NCBI RefSeq assembly: GCF_030317115.1
Contig: NZ_JASZYF010000019.1
Coordinates: 1 to 64,000, forward strand
From: Variovorax gracilis
Lineage (GTDB): Bacteria; Pseudomonadota; Gammaproteobacteria; Burkholderiales; Burkholderiaceae_C
DNA length: 64,000 nt
Direction of reading: 5' to 3'
Position numbers and translations under genes: made by a program. A model generated the notes under the pieces. It worked only from the letters and a program-made list of their open reading frames with translations, was not told where the DNA came from and made no database searches. Below, one piece after another: positions 60,257-64,000 of this stretch (its first letter is position 1; each line of letters opens with the position of its first letter).

Positions 60257-61219
60257 ATGCCGAAACGATCCAACAATCTCGACACCCTGCTGATGTCCCT
60301 GGAGATGCTCAAGCGCATCCCGCGCGGCCGCAAGATCTCTGCGCCCGAACTGCAGGAACAGCTGCGCGACATCGGTTTCGACCGCGACCTGCGCACCATC
60401 CAGCGCCAACTGGAGGTGCTGACGAATCATTTCGAGATCGAACGCGACGATCGCAGCAAGCCCTATGGTTACCGCTGGAAGGAACTCAGCAAGGGCCTGT
60501 CATTGCCGGGGCTGAACGAGCAGGAATCGGTGCTGCTGACGCTGGCCGAACAGCACCTGCGCAATCTTTTACCCGACAACCTGATGCGGTCGATGGAGGG
60601 CTTCTTCAGCCAAGCCAAGCTGCGGTTGGAGGACGAGAAGTCCAAGAACGCCAAGATGTGGCAGCAAAAGGTGCGGGTGGTGAGCACCACGCAGCGGCTG
60701 CTGCCGCCCAAGATGAAGAAGGAGGTGTTCCAGGCGTTGAGCAATGCGCTGTACGCGGATCACTGGCTGGAGGTCATGTATGTGAACGCGGGGGGCGGGC
60801 GCACGGAGTCGAAGGTGATGCCGCTGGGGTTGGCGCAGCAGGGCCCTCGGATGTTGCTGGTGTGCCGCTTCGACGGCTACGACGATGAGCGGTCGCTGTC
60901 GCTGCACCGGATCCGCGCGGCCCACGACACGGGCCTGCCGTTCAAGCGCCCGCCGGACTTCAACCTAGAGCGCTACGAGGCAGAGGGTCGGTTTGGCTTC
61001 AGCACGGGCAAGCCCATTGACCTTGTGTTCCGGCTGCCGAAGCTAGCGGGTGTGCACCTGACCGAGTCGCCCTTGGCGGAGAACCAGACGTTCATTTCCA
61101 CCGAGGATGGTTACCAGTTCGCGGTGACGGTGACCGAGTCCGAGCAGCTCAAATGGTGGCTGCGCGGGTTCGGGCGTGATCTGGACCTCATCTGTCCTCG
61201 GGGTTATCTGGGCACCTGA
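60257..61219 (+). CDS. WYL-domain transcriptional regulator
   Basis: A 320-residue protein. The N-terminal winged HTH (LDTLLMSLEMLKRIPRGRKI, QLRDIGFDRDLRTIQRQLEV) is followed by a WYL domain near residues 130-210 (LEVMYVNAGGGRTESKVMPL, RMLLVCRFDGYDDERSLSLH). The C-terminal WCX-like extension has TVTESEQLKWWLRGFGRDLD. WYL regulators are typical repressors of defence operons, sensing nucleic acid or nucleotide signals. It starts 9 nt after the nuclease gene, in the same operon. Confidence 0.9.
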   Translation: MPKRSNNLDTLLMSLEMLKRIPRGRKISAPELQEQLRDIGFDRDLRTIQRQLEVLTNHFEIERDDRSKPYGYRWKELSKGLSLPGLNEQESVLLTLAEQHLRNLLPDNLMRSMEGFFSQAKLRLEDEKSKNAKMWQQKVRVVSTTQRLLPPKMKKEVFQALSNALYADHWLEVMYVNAGGGRTESKVMPLGLAQQGPRMLLVCRFDGYDDERSLSLHRIRAAHDTGLPFKRPPDFNLERYEAEGRFGFSTGKPIDLVFRLPKLAGVHLTESPLAENQTFISTEDGYQFAVTVTESEQLKWWLRGFGRDLDLICPRGYLGT

Positions 61220-61309
61220 CGCGCGCCGCCCCCCTGGCTGGGGCGCAATTGATCAAGCACGACACCGCAATCTCCGTTTATTTTCATTTTCGATCCGAGT
61301 TCTGACCCT

Positions 61310-62179
61310 ATGAATGAAGCAACACAGCAGTTCTTTAATGACTACGTTAGGCGCCTTGATGCATTGCAGGGGTGGAACGACGTCAACACGCAGCTTGCGG
61401 ACTGGCACTTTCAACAGAAAGATGAACAGGTCATCGCACCCGTAGTAGACGACATCAATGCTTGCTTGAATTGGGAGAATCACCGAAACAGGTTTCGCGA
61501 CCATGTGCTCACTACCCTAGTTGGGCAGCCAGGCAACGGGCTCTTGTTCGTGTCTGCAAACCCTGGGTGGAACGAGCGAGCTAACAACGTCGAATCCGCT
61601 TTCCGGGCAAATCAAGCCAACAACCAGCAGTTCGGTTCAGACTTTTTCCACGTCTTCCATCAACTCGGATTGAAGAACAACTGGTGGTCAAGGGCAATCC
61701 TTCTTGCACACCTCGTTTACACCGGCGGGGAGGCGGAAATTCCAGCGGGGCTTCGCTGGAACTGGGCTCAAGAAGGGCATGCGATTGGCAACTTGGATCT
61801 GCTGCCCTTTCATTCGACGGGCGATCAATTCGGCACCCTTCGAGGTCCCGGTGTTAGAGCGGCACTTCGTGATGTTGCTCGCTCCACTCTCCAAACGGCG
61901 CTCAGATTGACGCCGATGCCTCGCCTCATATTTGTCGCCTCGGCCTTGGGCGCACCAATCGCCGACGCCTTGTGTGTGGAGCTCGGCATGGTTCATGTGC
62001 CAGGTCCCGACGATGCGCCCCAACCGTTTGCGCAGCTGAATCGCTATGTGCACCTGGAGACAGGAGCCCGTGTAATGACGTTCCCGTACCAGACTTTTGC
62101 GGGCAATGCGGCGATCTATTTGCCGGTCGGGTTCATGCGGCCGTTGGCAGCGCAATTGCGCCAGTTCGGGAACTTCTGA
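61310..62179 (+). CDS. Unknown protein, weakly uracil-DNA-glycosylase-like
   Basis: A 289-residue soluble protein with a lower GC content than its neighbours. LLFVSANPGWNERANNVESA, FFHVFHQLGLKNNWWSRAIL, NLDLLPFHSTGD and PRLIFVASALGAPIADALCV form an alternating alpha/beta pattern. It recalls uracil-DNA-glycosylase-like folds (an NPG loop, a strand ending in an asparagine/histidine loop), but no diagnostic motif is complete. It is convergent with the AAA gene. Function unassigned. Confidence 0.7.
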   Translation: MNEATQQFFNDYVRRLDALQGWNDVNTQLADWHFQQKDEQVIAPVVDDINACLNWENHRNRFRDHVLTTLVGQPGNGLLFVSANPGWNERANNVESAFRANQANNQQFGSDFFHVFHQLGLKNNWWSRAILLAHLVYTGGEAEIPAGLRWNWAQEGHAIGNLDLLPFHSTGDQFGTLRGPGVRAALRDVARSTLQTALRLTPMPRLIFVASALGAPIADALCVELGMVHVPGPDDAPQPFAQLNRYVHLETGARVMTFPYQTFAGNAAIYLPVGFMRPLAAQLRQFGNF

Positions 62180-62376
62180 CCAATGCCATGGCGCGTCAGC
62201 GCATCGCAAACACAGGTCGCGTGCTCCTGAACGGTAGCCGCCGCCAAGCACTAGCAAGTCGAAGAGCTTTCCACCACGCCGGGCGGCGCCCAGCCGAAGA
62301 CCTGGCGGAATCGGGGAAGCAGGAACTCATTGGCCCCGCTGGCTCGACAGTGTGGTGGTGGATGACATCGGGGGAC

Positions 62377-64000
62377 TCAAAGAAAGCCGATACGCTGGCC
62401 TGCGCCGTCCGACTTGGCACGGTGCTCGGCCTGCAGCTCTTCGAGCCAGGCCGATGCCGGCAGCTCGAGTGTGCGAATGCGGCGCGCCGCATTCGCGTAG
62501 TCGCCCGGTGTCAGGCCCTCCAGGCCCTCCAGATGGCGCCGCATGGCGTCGTCGACCGGCAATGCGTCTTGGCCGACCTCCGGTCTCCAACCATGCGCCA
62601 GCTCTGCGTACAGCTCCACGCGCTGCTGGTGGTGCAACGGCTGGAACTCCAGACGGAAGGTGAAGCGTCGCATCAGCGCCGCGTCGAAGTCGCTGGCGTG
62701 GTTGGTCGCGCAGACGAAGATGCCCTGGAACAACTCCAGCCAGCGCAGGAACTCGGCCGTGACCGCGCGGTCGGCGCGATGTCCACTTTGTTCGCGCGCG
62801 CTGAGCAGGATCTCCGCTTCGTCCAGGAACAACAGCTCGGTGCACGGATCGCAGTCGCGGAACATGCGCGCTACGTTGCCTTCGGACTCGCCATACCATT
62901 TGGAGTTGATGTCGGAGGCCGTGCGCACGACCAGCCGCCGTCCCAGCCGCGTGGCGATTTCGGCGGCCAGCTGCGTCTTGCCGGTGCCGGGCGAACCGGA
63001 GAACAGCAAGGCGGTGCCAGTGCCTGCACCGATCGTTCCGCTCGTGCGCTCCAGCGAGCGGACGACCGCTTCCGGTGCCGCGTTGCCGTGAACGTTCAGG
63101 TACCGCAGGTCGAAACGAGTGCTGCGCGATGGCACGACCGCTGGCGAGGCTTTGCCACTGGCCTTGAGGTGCGACTCCAAAACGAAGCGCACGGCGGCAT
63201 TGGCATCCATGCCCGTCTGCTGGCCCAGGTTTGCGAATCGGGCCGCTGCGTCCAGGTGCGCAGGCGTGACCGCCGGCATCGCCGAGGCGAAGTCGATGGT
63301 GGCTTCATTGCAGTTCAGCGCGCCCAGGCGATGATGCGCAATAGTGCGGCGCAACGCGTACGGTGTGGCCGGAAACTCCAGGCAGCACGAGAAGCGGCGC
63401 AGGTAGGCCGGATCGAGCTGCGAAATGCGGTTGCTGATCCAGATGACCGGCGCGCTGTTGCTCTCAAGCAGGTTGTTGATCCAGGCTTTGCTCCCTCCTT
63501 TCGATTGGAAGACACCGGCCAGCGGGTGGTTGTAGTCGCTCTGGAAGATGTCCTCTGCCTCGTCGAGGACGATGACCGAACGGCCGGCCTGTCCGACGAA
63601 GCTCTGGCTGAGCTGGAGGCTGGCAAGGCGCTCCGAGCGGGTGGCCTCGCCGCCGTCTTCATCGGTCTCGTCGACGCAGAAAGCGCTGGCGCCCAACTCG
63701 TCGATCAAATCCCGCACGAACGCGGTCTTGCCCGTCCCAGGAGCCCCGTACAACAGGATGTTGATCCCGCGCTCACGGCGCTCGAGTGCGCCGCTGAGAG
63801 CCGCTTTCAGAAGCTCACGCTGGCTGTGCAGGTGCGGCCAGTCCAGCTGTGTGGCGGTCGAGGTTGGCATGGGCGTCAGGACGGAGCGCGCCATGGCTTT
63901 CTCATCGTCGAACGGCGTGCTCATCAGACGTTCGCCGGTGCCGCTCAGACACAGCAGATCGTCCAGGTCGATGCGACCGCGGCTGGCACTCGTGGCATTC
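62377..64000 (-). CDS. Double-AAA ATPase, 5' end beyond the window
   Basis: The visible 541 codons hold two AAA modules. Module 1: Walker A LLYGAPGTGKTAF, Walker B SVIVLDEAEDIF, then YLRRFSCCLEF. Module 2: Walker A LFSGSPGTGKTQLA, Walker B ELLFLDEAEILL, then ALMRRFTFRLEF. An ATG at 63924 exists, but the frame stays open and protein-like to the window edge (RIDLDDLLCLSGTGERLM), so the gene is longer. Tandem-AAA proteins of this type act as remodelling or substrate-loading ATPases. The neighbours suggest a defence role; that is inference. Confidence 0.85.
   Translation of the reverse strand, partial: NATSASRGRIDLDDLLCLSGTGERLMSTPFDDEKAMARSVLTPMPTSTATQLDWPHLHSQRELLKAALSGALERRERGINILLYGAPGTGKTAFVRDLIDELGASAFCVDETDEDGGEATRSERLASLQLSQSFVGQAGRSVIVLDEAEDIFQSDYNHPLAGVFQSKGGSKAWINNLLESNSAPVIWISNRISQLDPAYLRRFSCCLEFPATPYALRRTIAHHRLGALNCNEATIDFASAMPAVTPAHLDAAARFANLGQQTGMDANAAVRFVLESHLKASGKASPAVVPSRSTRFDLRYLNVHGNAAPEAVVRSLERTSGTIGAGTGTALLFSGSPGTGKTQLAAEIATRLGRRLVVRTASDINSKWYGESEGNVARMFRDCDPCTELLFLDEAEILLSAREQSGHRADRAVTAEFLRWLELFQGIFVCATNHASDFDAALMRRFTFRLEFQPLHHQQRVELYAELAHGWRPEVGQDALPVDDAMRRHLEGLEGLTPGDYANAARRIRTLELPASAWLEELQAEHRAKSDGAGQRIGFL

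Noticed and set aside
55430..61215. The two WYL segments considered as direct repeats bounding a transposable unit
   Set aside because: They are clearly diverged at the nucleotide level, so they are paralogues, not recent terminal duplications.

Overview
The window looks like high-GC betaproteobacterial DNA, most likely Burkholderiales/Comamonadaceae. The porin has the trimeric Gram-negative porin N-terminus of that order, and the AsmA, YihY/BrkB, H-NS-like and LysR genes are typical of it. The assignment rests on reading protein families by eye. No rRNA, tRNA, CRISPR array or complete insertion sequence was recognised.

Region 1 (about 1-16 kb) looks like ordinary or decaying chromosome or megaplasmid sequence. 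It has an asmA-like/brkB-like pair with a 4-nt overlap, a frameshifted DUF1003 pseudogene, a frameshifted small conserved gene, a secreted Pro/Asn-rich protein, a large cyclase-AAA-TPR protein, a polytopic membrane protein, a decayed zinc-ribbon gene, a LysR regulator and a porin with a clear terminator. Long stretches hold nothing recognisable.

Region 2 (about 16.5-48 kb) is a conjugative backbone. It starts with a tyrosine-recombinase-like gene preceded by an inverted repeat and an H-NS-like protein with two DNA-binding domains. A minus-strand block follows, with ssb and a complete P-type (VirB/Trw) type IV secretion operon in the order virB1-2-3-4-5-eex-6-7-8-9-10-11. Between virB1 and the relaxase lies an embedded signalling module: a BetR-type response regulator, a hybrid histidine kinase and a periplasmic sulfite-oxidase-fold protein. 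Next come relaxase (trwC/MobF), coupling protein (trwB) and a trwA-like accessory gene. An oriT closely resembling that of R388 is followed by an 11-bp phased repeat array and a divergent stbABC operon. The backbone ends with plasmid/ICE maintenance genes: DUF2958, a truncated PP-loop enzyme, a frameshifted ParB, an RHH protein and DUF932. The DUF2958 and DUF932 genes share a structured 5' leader. No replication initiator was found, so the window does not decide between an integrative conjugative element and part of a plasmid.

Region 3 (about 49-64 kb) is accessory cargo. It holds an AT-richer ankyrin-like secreted protein behind a palindromic operator, a pentapeptide-repeat protein, a truncated ankyrin gene beside a lipoprotein, and a WYL-gene remnant. 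A defence-like island follows: a Sir2 deacylase, small unknown genes, a tightly packed operon encoding an ADP-ribosyltransferase-like protein, a Cas4-like/DEDD dual nuclease (DUF2779) and a WYL regulator, then an unknown AT-richer gene and a convergent double-AAA ATPase that runs off the right edge. This island, and the regulatory wiring of the conjugation region, are the most promising places to look for something new.
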